Source of the DNA: Fasciolopsis buskii
Lineage: Eukaryota; Platyhelminthes; Trematoda; Plagiorchiida; Fasciolidae
Assembly: GCA_008360955.1 (NCBI GenBank)
Contig: LUCM01009385.1
Location: 1 to 64,000 of the forward strand
Direction of reading: 5' to 3'
DNA length: 64,000 nt
Part shown: piece by piece, positions 1 through 11,600 of the stretch
Numbering within the stretch: the first letter of the stretch is position 1
How the letters are laid out: every line of letters starts with the position of its first letter
Position numbers and translations under genes: made by a program
The notes under the pieces: generated by a model
What the model was told of the DNA's origin: nothing
Seen by the model: the letters and a program-made list of their open reading frames with translations, nothing else
Databases searched by the model: none

Positions 1-1640
1 GAAGGCCTGGGACCGCCAAATGTTTCCAGTTTTTGAAGTAGAAAAGACCATCGGACCGAATCAAATGCTGACAAATTGTATAGAAAGGCGCAACGCAAGG
101 ACTTCCTCGGTGCCTTTAAGAACTCAACATTTGGTGAATAGGGGATGCGAAATCATCCCAAGTGAACCTGTTAGATTTATAGGCAAACTGAAAAGGGTCG
201 TCAGGAGGATTTGTAGAAGAACGCAGGCGCTTAAGCGCAGCACTCTCTGTAAGTTTAAGATCAGATGTTAAGGTGATGGGGAGAAAACGTTTTGCCGAAG
301 CAGCAGAAGTGCTAGATTTTTGGATGGAGATAACAGTGACGGGTCCCTAACAGTTAGAGACAGAAACTGAGTTTCATTACGAGTTGATCAGAGAAGTAAA
401 TGCATCCGCCAAAGCCACAGAATCATGCCCTAAAAGAGCTGAAGACAGGCAGACAGGACTAACCCCTGCGGTAATTTTAATAGCTGGGAGAAGGTCGAGC
501 ACCTCTTCCGTAGAAAAACTTGCAATACTTGCAACATCATCCTGTTCAAACATGGTTGTAGCATTAGTGGTAGGATGGATGAAAGCACGGTTGAGGCTGC
601 CGACATCCGCAGAAAATTTCACGTTTCTTTTTCATCCCACACAACAGTCGAATGCCTTATCATAGAATTGGATTATTGTTACCACTCAGAAGTTGGCTGG
701 TGAATGCAGTGTCCACCAATTTGGTTTCAGCCTTTAATAGGTTGGAATTATACCGCACGCTTGATTTATTACGGGATTTTTGGAGGTGCTGTTTGCGTCT
801 TCTTAGGGATTCCAGTTTCTGGGTGGATATGTTGCCACGTGAGACGAATAGTGTTCCTATGGGACAGCAGAAATCAAAGAATGCGTTGGCCGTCTCTGTG
901 AAAAGTTTGACATTGTCATTAGGCAAAGGTTCAAAAGAGAAACAGGTAGATGCGAGCGAAAGGGATTTCTGAAGAAGAATAAGGTTGTTGTGTGAAAAGT
1001 TACGAAGGCGAAATGGAATTTGATTTGTTCGCCTGAAGGAATGGAAAGCTGAACTAAAGTATATATATTGGGTCTCAACTAAAGCAGACAATGACCGCTA
1101 CTTGAAATTGAAGCACGTAGCTTTAGGGAAATAAATCGGGGTGGTTGGTTATGACTCCATCTAAAATGGGAGAAACGCAGAGGTCAGTCAAAGCATACAC
1201 AGTCAGTGGTAGGGTAGATGTATGACTGAAACCGCCCACAATAATATGCCTATTATCCTCAAGGAGAAGAACAATAAATGCTAAAAAGGAATAGAAAAAA
1301 GATGTGATAATGTGTTGTTAGCACAAAGGGGCAATATATAAGTTCAGTATGACTGAACTGGTATGGCCAGAAAGTCTAAGGTGACACTGCCTCACGCGAC
1401 AGTCAATTCCATTTATGGAGTACGTGTAAATAACTTCTAATTTTATATATGTTGCCACACCGCCTCCAGTCTTCTTCTTGTTCGAAACTCTGTCCCGTCG
1501 ATGGAGTCTGAAGCTGTCCATCGACTCGCAATCACCTGGCTCTGATCTGATACTCCCGAAGCTGGAATGCCAAATAAGCTTCAGCACAAGCGGGAGGGGC
1601 CCTCAAGGTGCATGAGGTACTATCAGCATTCCATTGTTAT
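1..1640 (-). pseudogene. CR1/Jockey-like non-LTR retrotransposon, endonuclease plus start of reverse transcriptase, broken
   Basis: Read on the minus strand from about 1640 downward, fragments in several frames follow the order of a non-LTR ORF2. At 1587-1318 the stretch RVSNKKKTGGGVATYIK resembles the AP-endonuclease segment where a Gly-Gly-Gly run precedes a Tyr-containing strand. At 1091-660 there is a basic linker (RRRKQHLQKSRNKS). At 622-377 a pre-RT segment has FSTEEVLDLL followed by an ALADAFTSLINS stretch. Around 195-155 the motif DPFQFAYKSNR matches the DPxQFAY block of CR1/Jockey reverse transcriptases, and AFDSVR lies near the left edge. Frameshifts and stops separate the pieces, so it cannot make a working protein. 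The palm and C-terminus lie outside the window. The clade (CR1 versus Jockey) is inferred from these blocks only. Confidence 0.6.
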
Positions 1641-4600
1641 ATCTGACCCCAAGACAATCTCAACCACCCAGTCAACAAAAAAGCCCTCAAATGGACCTAG
1701 GAACGCCCCAAACTGATTTCAAATCTACCCGGAAACCGACTCTTTGAAACATTTTCGGCTACGTTTTGGAAGCGTTTCTGCAGTGAACAAATAAACGCGC
1801 CCAACCCACCACTGCAGGTTTCTCACATTCGCCATGCTTAATACATCTCAATCTTTCCAAATCTAGAGAAATCTATCCAAAGCATCCATTGCTTACGTGC
1901 CATATAACCACAAACTACTGTGACCGACGGAGCCAACAACACCAAACTTGTTTTCATCAGCCCATTTCTAACCCGTCCGTTGCGAATCACAATACCCGCT
2001 GAATGAATAGAATACCGGCCGTTCGGAAGTTGAAACGTTATTGTCATAAATTGCAAAAAATAAATTATGCATCTGTACGTTTTTTCCAGAATTTTGCAAT
2101 GGGTTATTGACCCTAATGATGTACTATACTTGTTTCTTGAGATTCCTACAAAGGATAGCGAAAAAGAAAGTAATTATTACGCATTTTATTTGGAACAAAA
2201 CTTACGCTGAATACTACGTGGCTCGCGGAATGTAATTTGTACATCGATTTCCATAGACGGAGTTGGCGTTGCCAATACATTTTTCGCAGAGATTTTTACA
2301 CATTTGGATAGCATGATATGAAGTGTTAGTATATTTGTACACAAGATAAATAAAGATAGAACAACATAAATATGTATCTGCACGTATGCGCCAATTCATT
2401 CTAATAAACGACACGTTTCATTACTTTTAATGTATCATCTGTCCGGACGGATACTCCACACCCACGCTAGTGGCCATTTCATTGTAAGCCTCCATTTTGA
2501 CACCTCTGCTTTTTTGAAGAGAACGACGCATCTTTTCCCGCATATGATGGACTTTCCCGTCTTCAAAACGTTTGCCAAACTGCGAACTGATCAATCGAAG
2601 TCCTAATTGCTTGAAACTGTTTGGGATCATTAAGGACGGATGGTCTTATATACTAACTATTTGGCGTGTCAACTTGGACCCTTATTCTTATAGGGAAGAC
2701 GTGATATCTTTCATTATACCCAATCCAAAACAATCAACCACCGTAAAACTTTTCTCTCACATCGGTTTGTTATTTGGAGTAGAAAAATCTCTAGTTTGTT
2801 TGGTGGCCAAAGGGGTGCACGGTGGAACATGTGGTAACCTGGAAAAATGATGGTTTTGAACGAAACATCAGGCACTTACGAGGGAGTTGTGTTTCGAACT
2901 GACCAAAGGTGCTGAAGTAATAAGTGGAACGCTGAACGCACCTCTGCTTGATGGTGTCAAAATATGCCGATGATTACTTACCAACCCTTATTGGAGATGG
3001 CGACATCAAAATTCGAGATTTTTAGTGATGACCTGGATAAGAAGGATGACATACCATCTAGAACTTTCGGCTCTGGCAGCAACTACCGAGTCCGTTTTGG
3101 GTAAAGTAATTGAAACTTCACCACATTCACAGTATGTAAGAGCCACTAGTCTTCTCTAAATAAGTCAGTCACAAACGTGTACAAAACATACAGAGGGCAT
3201 TTTCAAAGGGATTCCGAATAGTTATGACATCTGAATAGGGTGGCTCAGACAGTTCCTCAAGTAATCTCTGGAACATCACAGCTTGATCGCATTTATCTGT
3301 CCGCAGCCGTTATAATGAAAGAAGTGATGACATACCCAAACGTCAATGTGCCCTCACTCCGCATATTTTACTATTAACAAGGGGCAGTAATGACAAAAAT
3401 CACGCAGCTAAAACTAACCCTCTATTTCCATCAAGTTCCTTGTTGTGGAACTGTAGTCGGACTCCACTAATAAGCTTTCTAGCAATATAAACATTTAACA
3501 CTATCTTCATGACGCCCTGTATCGTACAGCCAAGATTTCCCATTAAATGGAGATGATCATGATGCAAAAATGACATCTCCACATCTATTCTTGAACACTA
3601 CTTTACCCCAAATCACTTACATTTACCCATATAGGCTGGCGGATAACTCAGATGGCTCACAGCCGTCTGCGACACGTTCAGTCGGCGCAATTGTGCTTTC
3701 CGGTGGCACTGGATATACTAGCACTTTGGCCTATAGGAGATTAGTGGAAACCAAAAGCAAGTATTGCCATCCATAACCGCTATCCACTGATTGAAAAGCG
3801 ATGGCTGTAAACCGTGCACGTCAGGCTTAGCTTTCCTCACTGCTTCCTTCCAACGCTTCCGCACGGTTGTTCGGGAGTGGCCACGACCATAGGAAGACTC
3901 CGATGTAATCCGCCGCCTCGTCATGCTATCTGAACATTTTAGAGGTTAACAATTAGCCTCAATAATTGCGAATCTTAGTCACATTGACGACCAATCCAGT
4001 GCTGAAGTTTTTGAAGGATATTGCCTGGAAAACCTAAAATTTAGTAATTCAATCAAACATAAAACGTTAAGCTATCACAAACAACACAAAATGAAGTTGC
4101 TGAACAACGCATGCCAGTTAGTTGGAAAAGAGATGCTACAAATGAGTCACACGATAGTTCAGGCGAAATCGAACAAAAAATAGAAGCGACAACTAACAGG
4201 TATCTTAGGTTGTGTGGACATTTTGCGCATATAATGCAAGGAAAGCCTCCGTTTTATTCAAAAAACCTTTAAACAGATCCGGTCACTTAAGCAGGACTAG
4301 GTTTTGCCGTTCTTAGGGACACCTGTTCCATAATTCAATACAAAAACGAAGAAAAGTCCGCCGTGCACACAGTAACTCAAGGTCAATAAGCGAATATGAG
4401 GAATGACCTCGGTTATTAGACCTCATTAAAACCACACAAAAGGTCTCATTGGAACACTAGAAAGATAAACGGCAATATCCTCAGAAACCAGTCAAAGTTA
4501 ACGAACTTTCATGAGCAAAAATGATAATGTCAGAAACAACGCTATGGCGAGACAACAATAATCGATCAAAACGCATACTGCGGTCGTTGGTAAACGAATG

Positions 4601-5399
4601 AGAAAGGAATAACGGAATTGGTGGAATTAAGACTTTAGCAACAGCTTTGTCCAGATACTAGACAATTTTATGTCACTTTTAAAACCGTCCATAAAGAATG
4701 GTTAGGGGGGCTGATTCGACAATCACTCTTTGCAGTCCACTGACTGATTGAAACAGCGTGCTAGTCTAAACCAACTGCCAGAATGATGCCTACTGGTTGG
4801 TGTGCAGCAGTGCGACTTACTTTAAGGGGGTGATGCCAGGGCATTGGGGATAGTGTTGTGGTCCCCTGGGGAGATAGTAAAATGTATATCGGAGCAGCCC
4901 TTTTTGGGATGCCTTTTAATTCGGATTTTTTGGACCCTGCCTTTGGTTGTAGCTGCTGTTGGCGGCAGAAGAGTTCCCGGGCCGTCGTCCGTTGGACTGA
5001 GGGCAATAAGGATAGAGAACCTGAGTGAACTGACTGAAGTGGAAGTAGTGAATCCAGCCAGAGCCCCCAAGAGACTGGAGTAACAGACAGAATCCCTCCC
5101 CCTTGTCTACTTTTTATAATTTGGGCGTGCCAGGTGGGATAATACAATGACCTTTCGGTCTCCAAATGGTAATCCTGTTTCCGATATAGTTGTCTGCTAG
5201 AGGAGTTTTGACCTGCCGATTGCTTCCTGTTTTTTCTAGATTGGTACAGTATAGCATATTTACCTACACGGGAGACTTGAAACATTTCCTTAGTCGAGAA
5301 ATCTTAGCCGAACGGAACGAATGTCCGCCTGGCAGATTCCTACAGCACCAGCAACAAAACCGGGATTGAAATTCCGCAAAGCGAACCTGGATAATCCGG
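1641..5399. other. No recognisable gene; anonymous intergenic sequence
   Basis: Only short open frames are present and none resembles a known family. A basic frame on the minus strand at 3924-3718 (RTTVRKRWKEAVRKAK) is not recognised and has no clear splice sites. A GC-richer block at 4820-5100 lies just upstream of the Ty3/gypsy relic and could be its decayed LTR or leader, but no LTR pair or primer-binding site was found. Confidence 0.4.
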
Positions 5400-6060
5400 T
5401 ACATGAAAACACATCCTCAGGGAAATGGTTTCCCCTTTACCTGCGAGTTTTGCCCAAACAAGACAAAAAGACCTGGTTTTAGCGCTATTACTATTATTGG
5501 CGGCTTTTCCCTCTTCAAGAAGGACCAGCCATTTACGAAGTTCTGGCAGGTGGAAAGAAGGCGATCAACACCACCGGAAATCCAAAAGTAATTATTTTAA
5601 TATTCGGCAACAAGGTGAGTCTCTCAAGGATTACCTAGGCCACCTAATACGGTCGGCACGATTCGGCTTTGCCGACGAGCCTGTAAGAATCCGAATATGT
5701 TGGGTAATTCGTCGGCTTTTGGCCTTTGCGTGCGGTACTTTAGCCGAGGCCTTCTTGCAGCTGCAAGCTCCGGGTTATGTCCCCAACCTAGAAAAGACGC
5801 CTTCCTCTTATATCTATCAGATGATGCGAAATTCCAGCCCACAAGCGGGTTATGTGCTGTTGCATGCTGCCGAAGTCAAAGGAAACCTGCAGGGAAGCAC
5901 GACTTTTCTAATGTTTATTATCACGCTGGTCACTGCCCTACTACTGGTAAGCCCGAATCTGTTTTGTATGATGTCAGTGCGTTTAACCACCAAGGTTGTT
6001 TTACTGGTTTGCCTTTGAGAAGACCAACCCAAGAAATCCAACACCTGGATTGTTTAACTG
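5400..6060 (+). pseudogene. Decayed gag of the Ty3/gypsy relic
   Basis: The frame at 5425-6018 contains a capsid-like stretch (FNIRQQGESLKDYLGHLIR, at about 5600-5655) like the 'RRQxxGES..DYxxxL' retrotransposon capsid region, followed after a frame change by LAEAFLQLQAP (about 5739-5772). Around 5850-5960 a Cys/His-rich stretch (CAVACCR, then YYHAGHCP in an overlapping frame) may be a ruined zinc knuckle. No intact frame spans it. Assignment rests on these short similarities and on position upstream of the RT. Confidence 0.45.
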
Positions 6061-6479
6061 GCACGGAGTGAGGAAGTAGCTTTATGGATGGCAAGGTGAT
6101 TGAGGAAATCGTGTCCTAACAAATGGCCAGAAACCTCCCAGTGCTAAAGATTTTCACGGTGGCTTGGTCAAAATTATTGGGTCGCATAGAAGGAGCTCAC
6201 ATGTTGAACTAGGCATTCTTTCGTAGCCATTAGAAGATTGCCGGTAACTGATTTCCTTGAGACAGACCTTTTTGGACCACTAGAAGCGTGTTTCATGGGG
6301 AAATGAATGGTTTGATATTGGCAAGGCCAATATTTGCCTTCAGACCCGGCTAACTACGTTTAGTTTTGGGGCACACCCAGCCAATCAACGCACTGAAACA
6401 AGACTTTGGTAGTTTCTTTCCACAAAGTCACCAGAGCTGGAACCGAAGTCCGGAGAAACTTTTGAAAAACCGAACGCGA

Positions 6480-7200
6480 AGAATGGCACACTTTGCATGA
6501 AACGGGGAACAGATAGGTTCGATAAATGTCCATCGCCCGATAGACGCAGGAAATGCTTAGCCTATACGTCAGGCAGGTCGCTCAGTTCCGGTTCACTGCC
6601 AGAAGCTTTATTTCAGGCCATTGACAGCATACTAAAGCAAGGTATCATTAGGCAGCCGATATTTACGTGGGCCCCTTTCCGTCTTCCTGGTCACAAAAAG
6701 TAAGCCTCCTCAATAATGTTAGCAGACTGCCGGGAGCTAAATGAGGCCAGCAAGAAGGATTACCGTCCGATGCCAAGACCTGACGGCACTTTGGAAGCCT
6801 TGGCCGGGTCCAAGTGGTTCTGCACTATAGATTAGGGTTCTGAGTTATTTAATAGCATTGGTCCTGCCGGAACATCGAGAGAAGAGAGTATTCACCATCT
6901 CAAGTTGGTTATATGATTATGAAACCGCAACCTTTTGGCTAACGTCTGTATTTGCGACCTTTCAACGTCCGGTACCAGTTGCCCTGGCCGGTCTTCTCCA
7001 TGCTTCATTCGTCCGCCATTAAAACGACATCATTATTCCGGGGGGACGGTGGAGGAACTTTTGGAAAACCTGAGCAGGGTTTTTCAAGAGCCGAAAGATG
7101 CGGGGCCGCGTATTTAACCCCGAAATGTGTTCTCGGGAGGAAAGTAGGATTTCTTGGACATATGAAGTCAGTTGATGTCATTCGCATCGATTTATAAGAA
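6480..7200 (+). pseudogene. Decayed reverse transcriptase of the Ty3/gypsy relic
   Basis: Characteristic Ty3/gypsy RT blocks can be followed across frames. ALFQAIDSILKQGIIRQ lies at about 6605-6655, the block before the 'W.SP..LV.KK' segment. ADCRELNEASKKDYRPMPRP lies at about 6722-6781, followed by LEALAGSKWFCTID (about 6792-6833), the palm motif A region, where a stop follows the Asp. Near 7030-7110, after the place where the catalytic YxDD belongs, come GGTVEELLENLSRVFQEPKD and then KVGFLGHMKS (7140-7169), the conserved 'VGFLGHxVS' connection segment. The stops and frame changes make it non-functional. Confidence 0.7.
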
Positions 7201-7399
7201 AATCGAGCTGTTGAAGATTGATCAACAACGCTTCTGGTCGCTCACCTCTGATTGTAGCAGATTTGTACCCAGTTTTCAAGCGGTCGTATTTCAGCTGACA
7301 GAGACAGTACAAAAAGCGGTGTTCTGGTAGACAACAGAGCCTAAAGGGCATCCAGTTAATAAAAGTGGCTTTTTGCAAACTGCCAAAGATATTTTTAAT

Positions 7400-8600
7400 T
7401 TCGTAAGGCGGTTTGTCCCGGACACTGATGCCGGCGACTAGGCTATTTGGGGTGCTGTCATGGGTCAGGGCACCATCGGTATGAATATTTCATCACGTAT
7501 GGAAGTCCAATAAGAAATTATTTCACCATGTTTAGGGAGATATTAGCCCTGGTGCACTTTGTGAAACGTTTCAGGCATTACTTTTGGGCAAGAGGTTCAT
7601 AGTACTTCTTTACGGAAGCTGCAGTTTCAAAGTCCCGACAGCTAAGTAGGTAGGGGGCAGGGAAGTCTGCGGGAACACCATTTGTAGTGTCGCCATCCAG
7701 CGGAAAAAGCACCGAAACACCGACGATCTATGAAGTCAACCGGCCGGTGATCATAGAGACAGCCCGATATGCACATAAATGCTGAGGTCGGCTGTCCTTT
7801 TGCACAATCCAGAAGGCGCTACCTGGATTGACAGACGAAAGAACGATCCTGTCCTCTGGGTCAACGTGGGCGCACCCAGGCGAACTGAAGGGCTGTAGCT
7901 GGAAAAGCAGGTGAATCCGTTAATTATGCAATAAAACATGGCTCAAATCAGACTATGTCATTTTTATTTGGACCGGAGTAAATGCCGGTTACTGTAGAAC
8001 TAAAATCTCAGGTGGTCAATGCGTCAAAGGAGAATATTACTGAACTAGAACGCTTGGACAAAGTTAACTGAAATTCACATCCAGGTGGCACTATTGGTGG
8101 AAGCATCTCAAGCACGATGTCTGCTTAGTATGCGATTCATATTCCTCGTTGTGCAGCCCTAATACGGAGCCTGAAAACTGAAGTTCCTTGGGAACTTGCT
8201 ACATTAGGCGCTATCGGACCACTCCCGGAAACAACTAAACAGAAACTGGTGCATACTAGTGATGGTGGGGATAATGGTTTATTCCTCGGGATAGCCGAGG
8301 CAAGGGGTTTGCATGACCACTGATCATTTCGTCAACCGGTGGGTATTTGCCACTGAGCCCAGAAGTGACCCACGCATTGCAACGAAAATGATAAGGAACT
8401 CTTGCTTTGGAGTTCCGTGAACTAGGTCGCCCTGTGGACGGGCACAAAGCACATTCCAACTAATTTAAACTATTCCAATTTAGTGCTTATTCCAGAGGCT
8501 GGACCCTCAGACAAAGTATTTTAGGCCCAACATCTTAGTCGCTTGCAAAATTGTCCCACCATATTCTACCGGCTCTGCGAAGACAGTGGTATTCATACAT
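7400..8600 (+). pseudogene. Decayed RNase H and integrase of the Ty3/gypsy relic
   Basis: At about 7420-7445 the frame reads DTDAGD followed by a stop, like the DxDAS start of the RNase H domain after a Ty3/gypsy RT. Near 8219-8240 the frame reads GPLPETT, which resembles the 'GPLPET' block preceding the first catalytic Asp of Ty3/gypsy integrases. At about 8430 a short string resembling the LHSDQG-type second Asp block was suspected but is not convincing. Beyond about 8600 nothing of the element was recognised. Confidence 0.4.
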
Positions 8601-11600
8601 CGAAAGTCATCACATGTCTTCCGCTCTCAATGTTCATGTTTTGGAGCTGTAGAGCAATATCGATTTCACCAGTGCCGAACATGCTTGATTTTCGACGGTA
8701 ATCGGGTGTCACACCGACGTCACAGGAGCCTCAGATTATTGAATGCTAGTCGGCCCATCCGTGTGTGTGTGTGAAGGTATTATATCAGATACACAGACGC
8801 CAGTTGAGATACAACTTCCGAGTAACCAAATCTATCCACATCACTCATTTGTTCTCCTTCAGAAAAAGATTCCGGCTCTAAGCCAATCCAGTTCTGCAGC
8901 AACATCTTACACCTAGAAAGTGTAAAACTTGTGCAATTGTTTTTTTCTTAAAAGACTATTTAATTTTCGATGCGCAGTCTGAATATTTTTGATTTTATCT
9001 TCAGGGCATTGATTAGAAGACAGTCCTGTTTTTTTGGTAATGGGACCTTTGATATTGCCTTCGATGGATTGTTTATTGCTAATAGTTTGGACAAGTTCAA
9101 TGTACACAGAAATCATGCGGCAGACTGGCTGCTTTGTGATGCGCTAATTGTCACTTTCTAGGACTTACCGGGTCTGACCTGCATTCTTGCATCCTGCATA
9201 GGATAGCTGAATTGGCTCGCCGAGGCGTTTCTGTGTTGACTGTGTTGAGATCAGCGTGTTAAATATTGTTTGTTCTGCTTTTGGTAAATGAAGTTCTCTA
9301 GTCTATGCCGACAGACCCCCCAGCAGTTTGCATGTCAATTCAAAGATCGCACTATATATAGGTTTTCTAATTCCCGTCTTCTTCGAGGCTAGATTGTGCT
9401 TCTTGATTCTCTGCGGTAGCTGTATTACCGTTCCACCCAGATGGCTAGTTTTTCGAACCGCCCCTCAATCGTTGCTTTCAATCAGTAATATTTTCTGGAT
9501 ATTATAAAATTTATTCACAAAGTATGCATCCAGTACGGATATCCAACCGTATTAGCCCGAGGATTACGATACCGAAAAACAACTTATTCTTTATCACTTC
9601 CTTTCAACCGTTATACATCCGGGATGCTTTCTACTACGCAGATGTACATCATGCACAGAAGTGGACCGATCGCTGCAAAATAGCTGCCAATATTTGAGCG
9701 AGCTAAAAGCAAAAAGGAAGAGGAAAAACTGGATAATTTTACAAAGGCTGGGACGCTAAGAGTGTCAAGGTTGCATTTTCATAGAAAGGTCTATGTCGGT
9801 TTATGGAAATGAACAAAGCAGAAACATAGAGCCCGAGGACTGTGATGTCGGGCTATCATTCTCGATAGGAAAGCCCTTAAGATGTGGATGCTACAGTGTA
9901 TTTCCGAAAAGTGAAGTAACACTCCGGAAAGACCAGTTGCGCTTATGAGCCTCAATAACATGACTCAAAGAGCCAACGTCTCAGGGATGGGAATAGGTGC
10001 ATAATTCGAACGGCCAAACGGGACGAAAGTTCAGTACGTATCAATCGATGAAAATTGCACAAGTTATCCATTCCAAGTTGAGGAGAGGAGTGAATCGGTT
10101 TTTCGACGTCCAACCTGACTAACACTTTTAGTATACGCAGAAAAGCCTTTTGCACAAAAATGAATTTCGGTGAATTGCTAAGATCACCGATTAATTCTCG
10201 TAAAAGGCCCAGTGGAACTAGCTCTTTGTAAGTCTTTCATGGAATAATTGAGGTTTCTGATGGGTTAATCACAGAGAACTGATGAAGTTGTCAAAACTTT
10301 TGTGAACTCGTTTGTTATCTGTCAAGTGACTGTTCCAGTGGATTCTGCAAACGAACCTTTCAATCCCAGCGAAATGATGCATTTGCTTGGTAAAAAGACA
10401 AACAAGCCAGATCAACACGTGATCTCACTACTCTATTTTAAGTAGCAATTCAGAAGACAGTTGAGACAACAACAAAGTAAACGAAAACATACTTCATTGG
10501 CATATACCAAAATTCCGGTTTGTGGTTCACTTTCTGCTGGCAAGAATCCCTGCCATAAAATCTAGAGTAAATAATCCTGCAAGCATTGCAAGTCCCTGAG
10601 TTGAAGTAGTTGTTATTCAGCTGAACTGATTGTTTAATGTAGATAATTGAATTTTACCACCGGAGGTGGCTTTGGAATTGGGTGTTCATTAGTTTTCTAT
10701 TAGATCGTTACCAAGTCTGGACCAACTGGCTCTCATGAGTTATTATATGCTTCGACTTTGGTAGTTGCCGGATTTCTTTCGGGCACTAGGCTGAGAATTT
10801 GAGGTTAAATCAGGCGTCTAATAAGAATACTTCATTTCTGATCTCCACATAAGAATACTTGAATATGCCTACTTGAAAAGTCCATAGCCCCTCGCTGATC
10901 AGAGACTAGCTTTTGAGCAAAACTACAATTTAAAAAATGTGACAAAGCGGGCTGCGATAGGAAAACTCTTACACGATATGTTACACCGAAGTTCTTGAAA
11001 AGATGATGCATGAATCTTGTTGTTTTGACATTTGGATAACAAAAAGTCATACTTAAGGCATGAAATTACTTACTCTCAGTGTACTTAATGCAACCATGCA
11101 CAATTAATGCAAACAACTGGATTTGATGGTTTCGGTTCGATGTACCTAGCCCTCTCATGCTCGCAAAATTGCGTCCCACGATTTATCCTACTGATAAGTA
11201 GCTTCCCAGTGTTACATAAAAACCGTTGAGTGGAAACGGACCTGAAAACTGCGGAGTACTGTTTGCGCTCATATCAACCCAACTGAACCGAAGTCTGGAT
11301 TATCAGCTACAATCCTAGAGTCCCAGAAGAGTTCACAGAGGAACTTAGACAGATGTAACTTTAAACGGCCACATGTTCAATTATTCTTTTTCATTACGAA
11401 TGTACTTTCTAGTAGTCATTGATTTTTGGTGGCCTGGTGTGAATTGCAAAGGCCTAAACCAAAGGTCAAGCGGGTGCAATATTCTGTTGCATATTGTTTT
11501 CATCTGCTTCTTAGAACGGGCGCCATCCCACTGATTGTGGTTTGTGAGTTTTGTTGCTAGGTGACAGGTTCATCGGGGTTCGGTTCATTTTGGTTTCTTT

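Larger units (their letters stand above)
5400..8600 (+). mobile_element. Ty3/gypsy LTR retrotransposon relic
   Basis: Remnants occur in the family order gag, reverse transcriptase, RNase H, integrase over about 3.2 kb, all on the plus strand, with stops and frameshifts every one to two hundred bases. RT before RNase H before integrase is the Ty3/gypsy arrangement (Copia elements carry integrase before RT). No flanking LTRs were recognised, so the ends are approximate. It is a dead, old insertion. The sub-regions are listed separately. Confidence 0.65.

Noticed and set aside
4761..5285. 174-residue minus-strand frame
   Set aside because: Proline/serine/glutamine-rich without family match and lying in the likely leader of a plus-strand Ty3/gypsy relic.
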